DNA from: Echinometra lucunter
Lineage: Eukaryota > Echinodermata > Echinoidea > Camarodonta > Echinometridae
Direction of reading: 5' to 3'
Length of the DNA stretch: 64,000 nt
Assembly: GCA_029962745.1 (NCBI GenBank)
Contig: CM057158.1
Location: 3,321,558 to 3,385,557 of the forward strand
The translations under genes and the position numbers were made by a program. The notes under the pieces were generated by a model that was given only the letters and a program-made list of their open reading frames with translations, did no database searches and was not told the DNA's origin. Shown piece after piece: positions 13,290 through 26,215 of the stretch; positions within the stretch are counted from its first letter, which is position 1, and the number at the start of each line of letters is the position of its first letter.

Positions 13290-13560
13290 ATAGATGGCCA
13301 AAATGGCCTCGGGACAAGCAAAAAGGCAATTACAACAAGTAAACGCTTTTATCCTAATGGCTAAAAATTAACCTCCGTATCACATTAGCCAGATTACAGG
13401 TAATGACTGATGGGTTCAGAGGAGAGATGGGAAAGAGGAAGAAGAAAAGAAGGAGGTAAAAAAAAGAGCGAGATGCTTTTAAAAGCTGATGACACTAATT
13501 CACGGTAAAATGATAAATCATAGGTTTTAACTGACACTTGATCAATAGCGAGGTTCTGCG
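13290..13560. promoter_or_regulatory. Candidate regulatory block with homeobox/Fox-like motifs
   Basis: Complex sequence with GGCAATTAC, AAGTAAACG (Fox-like), CTTTTATCC, CTAATGGC, TTACAGGTAATGACTGATGG and TGACACTTGATC. No repeat signature or coding frame is seen. The motifs are short and individually common, so the call rests on density and texture. Confidence 0.22.
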
Positions 13561-13599
13561 GACTGGCAAAGTGCCATTCAGTTTAATCACGTTTTAGCA

Positions 13600-13880
13600 A
13601 CATCTATTTGTTTACATTGCACTGCATGCATTGCCCCTCCAACGCATCGTGCGAGATGCCCCTCACTTGCACACAAACGTGGGCGGAAATACGGAATATG
13701 CATAAGCATTTTCAAACATCATACTGCAGTATTTGAATTCATATTCATACAAAATCCTTGCATTGCCTAATTCAATATCATTTCACTGGCGACATATAGG
13801 GGTGTTAATGGCCAATATGACCTTCATGACCTTAGGGCCGATTTTAATGGTTGTTGACGTGTGAGATGTATCTTAATGGG
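13600..13880. promoter_or_regulatory. Candidate regulatory block with spaced AGGTCA-like half-sites
   Basis: Contains TGGGCGGAAA, ATATGCATAAGCAT, the pair GACCTTCATGACCTT (two TGACCT-like half-sites) and TTTTAATGG. There is no coding frame. Inference from motif texture only. Confidence 0.18.
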
Positions 13881-16800
13881 AGGGTCTATTATGCATTTCT
13901 TCTTCTCCTTACCAAATGGTCATTTGCACATCATTACATCTGTTAGCAAACATGGATTAAGATCTCCAAATACACTACATGCTATAAACAAGGTCAAATG
14001 TTCATGGCAAAAGAGTAATGGGAAAAACTACACTTTTGCTTTTATTTGACATGTTCTGTAATTTTTTGTGCTCCATCTGATGCTTTCCATGTTGGCCAGT
14101 GACCATGAGAGTTACTCAAATGACAAAATGAAAAACAACCCAAATTCTTGTTTTGTTTTTGAATTAACTATTCATGCACAAAATCACAGTGGTGCCACAA
14201 TAATTTCTGCTCAAATGCTTAATATGAACACACTTTCAAATTTCCAGAACTGAGCTCTGAAACCCGAGTTTGTGCACCCCCCCCTTTTTTGTCAGAAAAT
14301 TTTCTGATGATAATCCCTTACCCCCCCCCCCCTTTGTTTTATCAATTTCACGATCTACCGCTGAAGAATTTTGACATGAACATACATGTAGTAGGACCAT
14401 AAAGTAACTTTTTAAAACAATTAGGCAATGTAAACAATGTAAATAATAATAACAATAACATATGCAATTTGTTAGGCGCCATACTTACTGGTTCGCATGG
14501 AAAAGACGTCACACACCACATAGGGATGACTTATCTTATGAGGATGCAACACACACAGGAGGAGATGGCTTAAACACATTGACTCTGGAACGAAAACAAA
14601 AGAAGAAAAATATCCTGGAAAATTACTAACAAGAGATTACATTTGAAATTGCAACTACTAAATGTAACTCGAGGGTAGACTCTGAAATTTCAAGAAACCA
14701 TTTGCAATGACAGATTCATGTCATGTACACTGTGCAGTAACAAGCTAATAAACAAATACATGTAATCATGTACTACATGGCTTAAAAGCAAATACTTATC
14801 ACAGTATCAAATGTTTCTTTTACTCATAATACTTTTGTATAAACTAGTATGGACAGAGTTAATACAGGCTACATTGTACCTTGCTAGTTTGCAACAATAG
14901 ATATTAAGTTAAAAGGAATTGACAGTTATAAACTTCATCAAACATTAAATTCAAAATCTCATGCAAAAGAGTGGTGTTTGACCTGTTACTATTGTACTTG
15001 CATTATATCTCAGAGGGGATCTTTCCTTTGTCTTTAATGGAGTTCAAAGGAGCATTAGAGAAAGCTTTTTATAAAGTATAATGACTCATTTGAAAACACT
15101 TCATTTGATCTCAAACACAGAGGCATATCCAGACCATGGCCTTAGGAGGGGCTAAAGCTCTCAGCTTTTGATGATCCACGGCAAGGAAACAGCTTTTGGA
15201 GGGTACTGCGCTTCTACTAAGGTTTGCTAACATTTGAAGCAGCAAATCTCCACAGCTTATATGAGTGTAAAGGAATGGAACGTGAAGGGGAAAGGGTGGG
15301 GGGAATGTGGAAAAACGGTGTAGACTAATCAAATCCTTATAAATTTAGCACAAAATATGACATCACCACTCTGCACAACTTTTGGCAGAACTCTCTTTTA
15401 TTTCAGCATGAACTATTATTGATAAGTTAATGCACATTTTATTATCATAAGCGAAGGGGTAAAAAACGGGAAGTTTTCCATGGGTGTTTGTAGATGGATT
15501 ATGAATAGTGACTGCAGTTTTCCCCTGGTTGGAAATCATTCAGGAACAGCCATTTAGCTCCCTCCCCCACCCCCACACCCCTGCTCCTCCTTTAAATATG
15601 TCAGTGCTCAAACATTGCTACATGTTTTACATATAATCTTCAAGGTTTTATTTGCATCTACCGAAGATATGAACTCACTGGATGAACATCCCTGCAGAGC
15701 AAAATAGAAGAGGCCATTCTAATTCCATTGGTACAGTCTGTTATCAAAATAAGGGTGTAAATATTGATCTTTTTTTCTTTCTCTTTATTCTTCTTTCCAT
15801 TAATTGAAAGAAGGGGACATAAATATATATTCACCCTCAATCTACACACATATTCAAGGATGACAAAACACTCTAGTTACTTTAAAACAATATCTTACAT
15901 ATTTACAGTATTTTACTCAGTTTGTTTTTCTCAGGTTTGTCAACAATTTTCTTGTTGAACAATCCAATTTAAAGATCTTATATCACAGATCTTATACAAT
16001 TCAAACTCTCTATACAGGGATTGCTTTTAGCCTTCACATTCTAATGAAAACTTATCTGCACAGAGTAGGGCTATGTATAGTCACAAGAGGGCAGTAGTCA
16101 TCTTAGCACTGTATCAAAAAATCCCCTGACAGTGTGTGTGTGTTTTGTGCAGCCATGAATAACACTACATGTACATAGCTTCATCTTCTTCATGACTAAA
16201 ATTATCAAATTGATGCATTCGTTTTGACAGTCTTGTGATGTTAAGGGAACAGGTTCTTAAGATTTGATCTGCAGGTTCAAAACCATAAATTTTTAATGAT
16301 CTCTCTAAAATGAAAATAATACAATTTTTTCTATTTGTGTCAAATCCTGAGCATTTTTGGTTGTTGATGCTTTTGTTCCATTATAATAAAAGTGTATGGT
16401 ACAGGTGCTTCTTCATAAAAATTGAGGTGAAATGCTCTAAAGGATATCTGTGTACCTACATCTACATAAAGCCTTATAATAGAAATCTGAGGTGACACTG
16501 ATGTATCTTCACATTTATACAATACAGCTACTGAACATGAATAATGGGGGAAAAATAAACTTAAACCTCTATATTCTCCAAAGGAATTTATTCCCACCTA
16601 TTCTATTGTCACGTGAAAACAAAAAGAAATACACGGAATCTTTCTATTTAAAAAATCATGTAAAAAAAACCACACACCAAAGGGTGACTCTTAGTTATCT
16701 AATATCAAATTAAATAAAAGTTTGGAACACCTCACACATTTAGACAATGAAATGCTTTGCAATTAAAGCAAGAGTTCCAAACAAACCTGTAAAATTTTTC

Positions 16801-17860
16801 TACATTCATACAACATCTACAAAGAAAAGATGTTCAGCAGTGGAGAAAGAAATACATGGGAGCGGGTTCAGCTCTCGAAGGCTCTAAAATACATCTGTTC
16901 TTTTATTTAAAAGCTCTGATAATAATGTAAAGATTACATAAAAAATTGGCAAAAGAAGGACTTGTTCTTATATAAAAGATTTTAAAAAGAGCTCTTGTGA
17001 AGACAGAAGTAATTATTCACTGATGTTCAAGGAGCTAAATACAAGTAATTGGATTTGATCCTGATTGTATCGACAACTAATGACTAGTGAAAGTGAGGTC
17101 AGTGGAGTTGATTATGAGGAATTGAACGGAGATAGCCCCCTTAGGTGATAATTAAACTGCACAAGCAGAATCTATAGGAAGAGATAGAATTAGAATGAAA
17201 TTAGAGTTGGTATTGAGGACAATCAAAAAGATATATCACAATTTATTTTTATACCTCCCTCTCCCCTCCACCACAACCCGAGCTAAAATAGTCTTTTAAT
17301 ACCTATTGAAATAAAATCAAGATTTAGAACTGTTTTTAAAAAAAGATAAAAATACGTATCAATGTGTTGCCTTCACTACTTCTTTCGACTCTACCCTATC
17401 CCATCCCCCCTTCCCAGGAACATGTAAAATCTCCTTTTAATCCTACACAGGGATAGAGTTCTATATAAATTATAATGAGTGCACTTTATGATGAAAAAAA
17501 TTTCAAAGGCATTTAGATAGGAGGGCAAGAGAAGGAAAGTCAGATCTATTGGATAGTAATATAGTTCTTATACAGCACATTGTTCATTAAAAAGAGATCA
17601 GTGTTTCTGTGACATTTTTTCTTTTTCTGTAAATCATAGCTGTTTACATGGCACTATGTACATGTAAATGTAATCACAATGTAAATATTTTGAAGTTAGA
17701 AATAATTCATTTCACAGAAATTTTCATTTTTTGCCAATCTTGATGACAGAATGAATAAAATCTTGTATGTTTCTCATTTTACAGAAAATGAAAAGAAACA
17801 AGAACAACAGAAATAAAAGAGTTAAGCTGACAAAACATTAAAATTTTACTATTCTTCAAC
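13881..17860. other. Non-coding DNA, mostly unrecognised
   Basis: It contains poly-C tracts at 14277-14287 and about 14322-14333, a CRE-like GACGTCAC near 14505, a CTCF-like site at 16081 and a complex homeodomain-motif stretch at about 17030-17230. No frame longer than 85 codons is present and none is recognisable. Confidence 0.4.
16081..16095 (+). promoter_or_regulatory. CTCF-like motif
   Basis: TCACAAGAGGGCAGT matches 13 of 15 positions of the CTCF core consensus as I recall it from bilaterians (CCASYAGRKGGCRSY). A second match in the same orientation lies at 32398. A single motif of this length can occur by chance. Confidence 0.25.
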
Positions 17861-17879
17861 TAGAAACCTATAAACCTAG

Positions 17880-18060
17880 AAAGGGTGGTTGGTTGGTTTA
17901 TTTTATCTGACTGCCAAGAAAGCATGGAGATACTTGAAAGTATTCAGGGGACCTATGGCTTGAAGTCCTCTCTAAAGGACAATTGGTAATCACCTTGGTT
18001 TCGAATCCAGGACCTCCATGATTACAGAGCACTGCTCTCCTGCAGAATCACATATATTTT
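17880..18060. repeat. Fragment of a dispersed repeat
   Basis: It carries TCGAATCCAGGACCTCC followed by GATTACAGAGC. This resembles the GAACCCAGGACCTG segment at about 20893, so both may come from one dispersed family. Only a fragment is present here. Confidence 0.35.
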
Positions 18061-18409
18061 CAAGGGAATGCGTGAGCAATGGGAAGATTTGACTAAGCTA
18101 CGTAACCCTTCATTTCTTGTTTCCTTTTGCAATAGAATTTGCAGCACTAATTGATTACAATTAATTCTATAAGTAGAAAAGAAGGGTAGATGTGCACATA
18201 ATGACAATAAATTGGTAAATTTTCATATTATTATCGACATGCATGTACAGTATAAATGTCAATACAAGCTGTTGGAGATACAGCAAATAGAAATATACCC
18301 GCCACTGCAAAGACTGAAGACCTCTTTCCCTTAAAATTAAGTACAATCAATCAATCTAAAAACATTTACCCACATCCACTATTTTAAACTGTTTCATTTC
18401 TCCATCCAT

Positions 18410-18510
18410 CCATCAATCTATCTCTTTCCCCTCTCTCTCTGTTCCCCTTCTCTCTCCTCTCATGTTCTCTCTCTCCATCCCTCTTTCTCTCTTCCCCTCT
18501 GCTTTCTTGC
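18410..18510. repeat. CT-rich low-complexity tract
   Basis: A CTCT/TCCC pyrimidine tract on the plus strand. It directly precedes the motif-dense block at 18.5 kb. Confidence 0.8.
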
Positions 18511-18524
18511 TTTATCTCTGGTGG

Positions 18525-18860
18525 CTCAATTTTCAGCTATTTATAGCTCCCTAGCAGTCATTCATTTATCATTTATGGGACTGACACAATCAGATTTGTG
18601 CATGTAACACCTCAAGGCACCCACGAGTGGCAGATTGTTGGAACATGCAACTCCTCCAGGGGGAGTAAGGACAATGCATGACCGACAGGCAATTCTGCGC
18701 TGATATCAGGGGTTGTATCTCCCTGTACACTCCTGTAATTTGTCCGATTCCCAATTAACAGCTTTCCTTGGTGAGGCAGAGGATGCCCTATTTTTATCGG
18801 GGGAACAATTGCCGAGAGGGTGGGGGTGCGGTGATTTTTTCCTCCCACATATGTGAAGAA
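18525..18860. promoter_or_regulatory. Candidate enhancer: MEF2 site, Sox/POU-like pair
   Basis: CTATTTATAG at 18537-18546 is a perfect MEF2 consensus. GGACAATGCATGACC at 18669-18683 joins a Sox-like ACAATG to an octamer-like ATGCAT. CCAATTAAC, GAACAATTGCC and the E-box CATATG (18849-18854) follow. The sequence is complex and non-repetitive with no credible coding frame. This is the most convincing cis-regulatory candidate in the window, but function and conservation are unverified. Confidence 0.35.
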
Positions 18861-19029
18861 TATCTCACATTTTTTTTTACTTTCCTGATTCCTCTCTCTT
18901 TTCGGTCACTCCTCACAAGAAGTGTTTGTGCTGCCATGCAAACTGAACAAGTATTTGAAATAGAAAGACTGATTTAAATTAAATGTCACATCTTTAGACC
19001 TACTTCTTAACAGGGGCTGTTTCTCCCCT

Positions 19030-19265
19030 TGTGGTAAGGCGATATATGGTTGTTGTTCTTCGCATTGTGGCTAACAAGTGTTTGAGCAGTATGACGCATT
19101 GCGGTAAGACGATCACGACGATCGTTTACGCAACGCTCTGAAGCACTGCATTCAAATTGAATGAGCCGCGAATATCCGTCATACAACCTCCTGCCGTTTA
19201 CGTTACAAAGCTCATTTTCGTGCCGTGGTAACGAACCGATATGCAAATTTCACTGTAAACATTGA
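19030..19265. promoter_or_regulatory. Candidate regulatory block with octamer and palindrome
   Basis: It has more CpG than its surroundings, the near-palindrome CATTCAAATTGAATG (about 19150-19164), repeated TTTACG pieces and the octamer ATGCAAAT at 19241-19248. No coding frame is recognisable. Inferred regulatory from texture. Confidence 0.25.
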
Positions 19266-19759
19266 CTCCCCTTGTGCTATCACTTTCTGGGATTGAATTG
19301 CTCCTTGTTGAATAAAAAGGAGGTGAAATAGGTGAAACTCGGTGGAGTTTGGACATTGAATACTCAGTACACAGTTACTTCTCCACAAACATTGTGTTAC
19401 AATTTGCTCAGAGCAAGATGGAACACAAGTCCGGTGGAAAAGCTAGATCTTATTGAAAGTAGAGCAAGAAATTCAAACCTAACAACCACTCTTCCACCAA
19501 ACTCAGCTAAATCTCCCCAAACATAATTACTCCGAGAGGCCATCAATTTTCTGAATCTACAAAATCTCTTTAAATTAACACTCAAATCTCTTGAAAGGAA
19601 ATAACTGAGAACATTTCATGGATGAAAAGTGAACAATCTCCCTAGGCAAACTAATAAAATATCCAAAACACCGTGAGGAAGGGGAATGATAAAAAGAGGC
19701 AAAAGATCGGCATAAATAGAAATTTCCGCTAGCTCTTGAGAGTACTAATTGCAGCATTA

Positions 19760-20030
19760 GAATTCAGTGCACTCCAAAGGATCGAAAACATCTCCAAGAA
19801 AGGTCTCTGGCAATGAGTTATTCAATGGTAACTGCTTTTAAGTGTCTTAAGTGATGTTTCAGCCCTTGCCAAGTACTTGCCTAATGGCACAATCCGTCTT
19901 CAACCCAAGTAGCTATCGGGGTCAGAAAAACTTCCTTTAAAGGTTTAATCCAATTCCAGCTAAAGCATCTTGGATTGCTAATGGCATGCTTAAATATAGA
20001 CCACCACAAAGGAGGGACATCAGCTACTGA
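19760..20030. promoter_or_regulatory. Candidate regulatory block with TAATCC/TAATGG motifs
   Basis: Complex sequence with TTAAGTG (NK2-like), two CTAATGGC-type sites, GTTTAATCC and GGATTGC (Otx/bicoid-like), and CCACAAAG (Runx-like). No repeat or coding signature. Low-confidence inference. Confidence 0.22.
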
Positions 20031-20725
20031 TTAAAATTCAAAATAACAAGTACATTACATGGCATATTTCTAAAGTTGACAGATATTTCCATTTTTTACC
20101 ATGAAAATGTGGTATCCTCATACTTTAAATCAAAATACAATGTACACTGTACATGTAGACCTACAGTTACACTTAAATACTGATTACACTTCTTACATTT
20201 CAAATGCCATGAAAAAGGTACTTCTATAGAACTGTGCTACATGAGAGATTGAAAACTTCATTTTAGGTTTTTCCTCAACAATTCATCAGCTTTCTTTGAA
20301 ATTAGTTCTTCAGGTACCTTTGCAGCTCTAACACACACAACTTTTTTTTTTCTAAATGATCCATGAAATCATATTGCTATAGGTTCATAGGTGATTTGTT
20401 CAAGAATGAAGAGGAAAGAAATAGTCTGGGGCTAAGGATTGCAGTGAAGACCATGATAAATTTAATTCACTCTAACAATCTTGGGTTAGCAATTACAAGT
20501 GAGCAAAGTATAAATAGTCAAAGCCTAGAATAAGCAAATAGTGTAAAACTTAAAATGCAAATGAAAACAGCAGAAACAATAAATAAATAAATAGAAATAA
20601 AAGATGATAGTCTGGGTTAAGAATAGCATGGGACTGTATTCAGCATGGCCTAAGGAATACAGACTACAAAACAGAGTACAGTACAAGCATAAAAAGTATA
20701 ACTGATAATTGGGTTTAGTTTTATA

Positions 20726-20960
20726 CACAGGGTGGCCACATCAGTATCCCTCTTGCTCTTCCGGTGAGCCCTGGAATTATTACATGTTACATGTATCCCA
20801 GCATTGTTGGGTACCCATATGATACAACTGAGGGACGAACACTTATGTCAGCAAAACACCATGTCCAAGGATACCATCATCAAGCACCAACTGAACCCAG
20901 GACCTGTCGTATTAGAGGCAAGAGCCTCCACCACCATACCATGGTGCTCCCACATAAAAA
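20726..20960. repeat. Dispersed repeat (GGGTACCCAT ... GAACCCAGGACC)
   Basis: It contains GTTGGGTACCCATATGAT, TCCAAGGATACCATCATC and GAACCCAGGACCTG, ending near CCACCATACCATGG. These pieces, in this order, resemble the split repeat at 30.78-31.26 kb and the fragment at 17.9 kb. It is non-coding despite two overlapping open frames. Confidence 0.4.
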
Positions 20961-22180
20961 GGTATTCCTCCACTTCGTCTTTAAGATGATAGTGTTCCTT
21001 TAAAGACTCCATCTTAGAAATGAACTAGGGGATAACAGATTGTTATTGACCGGTAATTAAATTCAAGTGTAATTCTTCTGATGTAGTTAACCTTGCATAC
21101 TGAATGCATTTCAAAAACGATTCTTATAGTCTACTACAAAAGAAAAAAAATTGAGTATTTGGATAGGTACATAGAAAAGAGGCACCTGAGAGGAGAGCAA
21201 ATCCATAACAAAATCTCCATGCATAGTATAGCAAAAATAGTAAGTACCCACTGATGTCCACATGAAAGTATATGCATTAGTCATAAGATTAATATGATTT
21301 CTATGGTCTTTTATGATTGTTTCCACAAAAGACTTTCACCTTTTCCTGTCTCAAAACACAAAACCAAATACTACTAGCATTATTACAGAGAGCATTCCTG
21401 AGATTCGTGATTCATATTTCCAGCAAGTTTAATTGTGTAGTGAAAAGGAGGGAAGCGAAAACTTGAGAGATGTTTGGAAAAAAAGAATAAGGGGAGAGTG
21501 TGTGTATAAAAAAGAGTAGGTGGAAGAAAAAGAGGAGAGGGCAGGAAGAGATTAAAAGAGAGGTGAACAAGCATAACTGACACTTATGGAAACAAAAAAG
21601 TAAAGCAACAAAAGATCAATAATATTCTGATGATTTCATATTAGAAATATATAATTTTACAATACTTTTAACCCTATCGATTGTACTGGCACAGTAATAA
21701 TAAAGCTATGTTTTTGGACAAAGGGGCCATCAATGATTACTTAAAAGCAGTTCTTTTTTTTCAGGTGAAAGTATCACAGGAAATAGGTAAATATGACATG
21801 TTGAATGAGGCAATTCTAAAAAATAAAATTTTTTAAAAATCACTCAAATGACCATAATAATAACCTAGAATTTAGGCTTTTGAAAAATTCAAATATTGAA
21901 AAGACAAAATTTGAACAAATGTCAACAGAAAATACAATGAAGCTACTGAAATTGCTCTGGAGTTAACTTACTGAAAGGATTTGTCACCATATTATCACCA
22001 GTTCTGTCATCACTAATATGACGGTATCAAGATTATGCGCATATTAAGTTACTGAAAGTATTTGGGACCGTGCTTTTAAATATGAAGTTTAATGTTAACC
22101 TAATGAATACTGAATGGGACAATGACTGTAAAATGTTCACAGCCCATCCTTCTAAGAATGAAGGAAAAAGACTCCACTAC
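20961..22180. other. Non-coding AT-rich DNA
   Basis: No gene or element is recognised. A purine-rich stretch lies at 21445-21565. Confidence 0.5.
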
Positions 22181-22189
22181 AATCATTAC

Positions 22190-22490
22190 CTCATCATGTC
22201 ATATATCATGGAAACAGAGAGGGCTCAAAGACTCAGATGAGTCACGCCTCAAAGTCAGATTTAATGAATCACAAATGGGATTTCTGTGCCCGACAACGGG
22301 CCAACATTAATTCGAAACACTTAACCACCACGCCAGACAGTACGGCGACAGACCGAAACACTCCAGTCTACCTTTTCACACCTCTCCCGCTGCGTCCTGA
22401 ACAAATCGGGGAACGAAAATGTTTTCGTAGAATTCCCAGAGCGTTGTTTAACATTCCATTTGATACTTGATGGGATCATCCGATCTGTTC
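22190..22490. promoter_or_regulatory. Candidate regulatory block with AP-1 and T-box motifs
   Basis: TGAGTCA (22238-22244) is a perfect AP-1 site and TTTCACACCT (22374-22383) is a perfect T-box half-site. CATTAATTCG and several CpG lie between them. Short overlapping frames in this block are open on both strands, which argues against any of them being coding. Function is inferred. Confidence 0.25.
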
Positions 22491-22519
22491 TCATCCCCAT
22501 ACCCCTAGAAGCACCCCCC

Positions 22520-22730
22520 CCCACTCAACTGCATCCATCTCTTTGTCACCCCTCCCCCTTTCACTTCTCTCTCTGCCCATCTCTTTCCCCACCATCCTTC
22601 CTCTCTCTCTCTCCTAACCTCCCTTCCTCTTTTCCTTTCTATCTCTATCGCTCTTTCCCTTCCATCTTTTCATCCTTCCCCTCTCTCTCTCTCTCTCTCT
22701 CTCTTTCATATCATCCTTCACTCTCTCATT
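22520..22730. repeat. CT-rich tract with (CT)n microsatellite
   Basis: Pyrimidine-rich on the plus strand, with an uninterrupted CT run at about 22680-22705. The Ser/Pro/Leu-rich translation is an artefact of the repeat. Confidence 0.9.
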
Positions 22731-23077
22731 TACCTGAATGCTTGGGGTCCTCTCGTTTACCCCATGTCTAATGAACCCCTTGTTAATATTTTCATGTGTG
22801 CCATATGTCATGATAACTTATTTTTTCGACAAATGAAAAAAGATTTCTATTAAAAATTGAGAAGGAAAAGTAGTTTCAGACCTGATTGGTTTCTATCTCA
22901 TGCATTCCATTGCAAACACAAACTGCTGCACATAGTCAATATCCTCTTTCCTCTCATTTCTCTCAAAACAGAGTAAACTTCTTTCCCTTACAATGAAAAC
23001 AAGGCCCTAAATTATAATTATACACCTTATCATGACTCCTTATGCACACAAGAAATAGACTAGTGAGATAGAGAGAT

Positions 23078-23114
23078 ATAGACAGACAGACAGACAAATA
23101 ATGAGAGACAATGC

Positions 23115-23183
<69 letters not shown>

Positions 23184-23200
23184 AAGGGGGGGGGGGGGAA
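23078..23200. repeat. (GA)n/(GACA)n microsatellite ending in a G tract
   Basis: GACAGACAGACAGACA, then long GAGAGA runs to about 23182, then about 12 G. It is the purine counterpart of the pyrimidine tract 400 bp upstream. Confidence 0.9.
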
Positions 23201-23459
23201 GAGCCAATGTAGGTGGAGTGATACCAGAGCCTATATTTTCCTAAAACATTACATCAATCCCATTATACTCTTTAAGAAATACAAGCACAAGTGACTCCGC
23301 ATTTAAATGTGGAATTGATATTGCCCTACATTTACATGACGTCAACTCACTCTAAAAGCATCTAGTATAAATAACATCTAATACCCATCCCTTCCCCCTT
23401 ACGCCAGCAAAAGTATCATATTCCTATCATCAAATTAAGTATATAACTTGTTCCATTTT

Positions 23460-24175
23460 TTCATTTTGTTTTTTTTTTTTTCTGCATGTTCTAATTCTCT
23501 CTTTCTCAATTTTCTTCTTTCCTCCTTCTAATAATTGTACCCTTTTTTTTTTCTTACCTCCTCCTAATCCTTTCCCTTTCCTACTATATCCCTAATCCTC
23601 TTTCTTGATACATTTACTATTTTGTTTCTTGTCTAGTGTAAAGGTCTGGTGAAATCTCTCTGTCTGTCTCTCTGTCTCTCTACTAATACACATTTTTTAA
23701 TTGATCTCACTTCATAGAATTATTTTTCCTCTTCATATATTTATTTTTTCCTCTTCATCCCACTCTCTTTTTATCCGTTTGTCCCATTTCATTCTTTCTC
23801 TCTGCATATCTCTCCTCTCTCCACATCTATTAGTCTCACTCTCTTTTCATTTCTTTTTCCTTCCCTCTCTCTCCTTCCCTCTGCACCCCCTCACTCACTC
23901 AATTTTTTGAATATTACATATACTTTTCACAAAATTTGAGGTTTATTTTCCTCTTTCCATCTCTCTCTAAATCTCTCTTTCTTTACTCCCCTCCTCCTCA
24001 CTTTCTCTTTCTTTCCCTCCTTCTTCCTTCCTCTCTTCCAAGTCTCTGTTAATCTCTTTCTCCCTTTTTCTCTGCTAATCTCTTTCCCCTTTCCTTTTTT
24101 TTTTTTTTTTGTCTCTAATATCTCATTCCCCTCCATCCATCCTCCCTCACTCTCTCCCTCTCTCCCTCCTTAGAA
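23460..24175. repeat. Long pyrimidine-rich tract
   Basis: About 700 bp of mostly C and T on the plus strand, with T runs at about 23471, 23544 and 24093. It has no coding meaning in either orientation. Confidence 0.85.
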
Positions 24176-24371
24176 ATTCAGTACTGACATCTTACTTGGT
24201 CATCCATCCAAGCTCTTCAAAAATGAAGATGGTAATTTGCACCGGTGGAAAGAATAAGATTGACACCACTCAAGGGCTACAACCAATCCGTTTAATGCAG
24301 ATAACGTTACATTTAGCACCTCTGCTTGCTTTCTTTTCTGTATTGCATTTCAGGAAATGACCTAAATCAAC

Positions 24372-24400
24372 CCCCACCCCCCCCCCCCCCCTCTCTCCAG
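24372..24400. repeat. Poly-C tract
   Basis: A near-continuous C run with one A, followed by CTCTCTCC. One of many G/C homopolymers in the window. Confidence 0.9.
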
Positions 24401-24799
24401 CACAAGCACAAAACCCTCCTAAATTAACAAATATCAACTCCAGTATTTCAAGCACAATAAGATTAATTGTCCATTTTATACAAGGGAAATTGGAAACAAA
24501 TATTTCAATTTGAATTACGAAATCACACACAATATCATCATCTGCACATTGATGTTACCAGCTAATGCTTTGTTTTCTTGATAATTTATCATTGTACTGT
24601 ACTTATTTACTGTTGGTAAATAACTAATTCATGTTTTTCTGGTATTTCTGGTTTTAAAGTACACTGTCTGAAAACTGATACTGAATCAAAAGAGGGCAAT
24701 TCCATGGAAGGTGTTCACTTTCCAACAATAAATAATTGGCAATAGCCCCAGGATTAATCGTGCTAACAAGAGAAATTTAGTGCCAAACAAAGAGCTTAA

Positions 24800-25043
24800 G
24801 GGCCGTTTTCACGGGCACATGAATGTTTTGCTAAGGATGCGAATATCGAAAAAATTGTATGCTTCGAAAATTCGCCAAACTTGGGTGGAGGTTCGGAACT
24901 AAAAATGAACAATTGGCCACGCTTCCGAACCCCCCCCGCATGTTCGGCGAACTTTTGGAGCATAAAATGCGAATGTTGGACTTTGCCATTTTTTGACATT
25001 CGTATCCTTCACAAATCGTTCGCATGCCCCGTGAAAACCGCAC
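24800..25043. mobile_element. MITE with inverted ends flanked by TTAA
   Basis: Left end GGGCCGTTTTCACGGG and right end CCCCGTGAAAACCGCAC are inverted repeats, followed inward by paired GATGCGAAT/ATTCGTATCC-type motifs. TTAA lies at both edges (24796-24799 and 25044-25047). TTAA duplication is typical of piggyBac and Kolobok superfamilies; with no transposase the choice is open. CAAAGAGC and GCTCTTTG lie further out in inverted orientation, so the true ends could be slightly wider. Confidence 0.65.
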
Positions 25044-25059
25044 TTAAACAAGCTCTTTG

Positions 25060-26200
25060 ATTTGATTTGTATAGGACTGAAGCATATTCAGGCATGATTT
25101 TCTTCAATAAACTTACTTTAAGGCTAAATGGGGAAGCAACTGAGGTTGAAACAGCCCATGTTTTAGTCTATTATTTCACACAAGCAGGTCAGATTTGATT
25201 TTTTGTTGTAAATAATATTGTGATGAATCTGGATCAAATATAACTTGGATGAGGTTGGCATGAGCTTCTGAATATTTTAATGCAAAGTTTCAGGGGTTTG
25301 AAAAGTGAACAAAGGTGTCATGTCCCTTGTGCAAAAGCTGCCATATCTGTTATGCTCAGTTAGCTCTGAAGGAAAATGTTTAAGTTAATCATTATGTAAC
25401 ATGTATTTAGAGCATGATTACTAGTTTTTGTCCAAAATTACATACACTGGACTCACTCAAGTTGATTCAACCCAAAACCTTAAATATTTTTTTCTAGCAG
25501 TAAAAAGAGGTAACAAAATCTTGTCCATTTTGTAAAATGTATGTGACACTTACAGATTCCACTTTCTCTTCAACTATTTTTAGTGAAATGTGTGTCCATA
25601 ACTAATCTGATTTGTTTACTGAAATATGTTTTTTAACTCTTGACTTGCTTACAACTGTCTTAAATTATGAAATATAAGTCTGAATGCCATGTCCGTTATG
25701 CTGATCAATTTATAAAATGATTATAGTTTACTGAAATATCATTCTTGAATCCTATATGTGGGAAAGGGCCTTTAGACTACACAAAGATATACTTTAAGAT
25801 GAGCCTATATCTTCAAAATCATAGCTTTACATATTTCGGTACAATTATATACATTCGTGCCATATTAGGCACCCAAATCCTGACATAAGGTAGATTGTTT
25901 GTTTCTGTAAACATACCACTCGTATTATTTAAGCACTGCTAATTCTTTTAATTCTAAGGAAATTGACCTGCATATGAGAGGAAACATATACGGAAAGGGA
26001 ACCCACCCGTTCTTTTCCTTCTCGAACTGCAAGCATGCGAACGGGCTGTTAACGTGAAACATGCCAGGGTCTGAGAACCACTTCAGAGCCATCTTGAGCA
26101 AATTCAAGGATCAGCGTGTTGTCTTAGTCTCTCCTGATTTGAAAGTCAGAGAGGTCATTACGGCTATCATCTGACAGCCAACAATCGTGCCAACTAAAGA
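25060..26200. other. Non-coding DNA, nothing recognised
   Basis: AT-rich sequence without repeats or credible reading frames. From about 25960 it becomes more complex (GAACGGGC, GTCATTACGGC, CTGACAGCC), which may be regulatory, but I cannot support a call. Confidence 0.4.
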
Positions 26201-26215
26201 TCATGAGACAAACAA

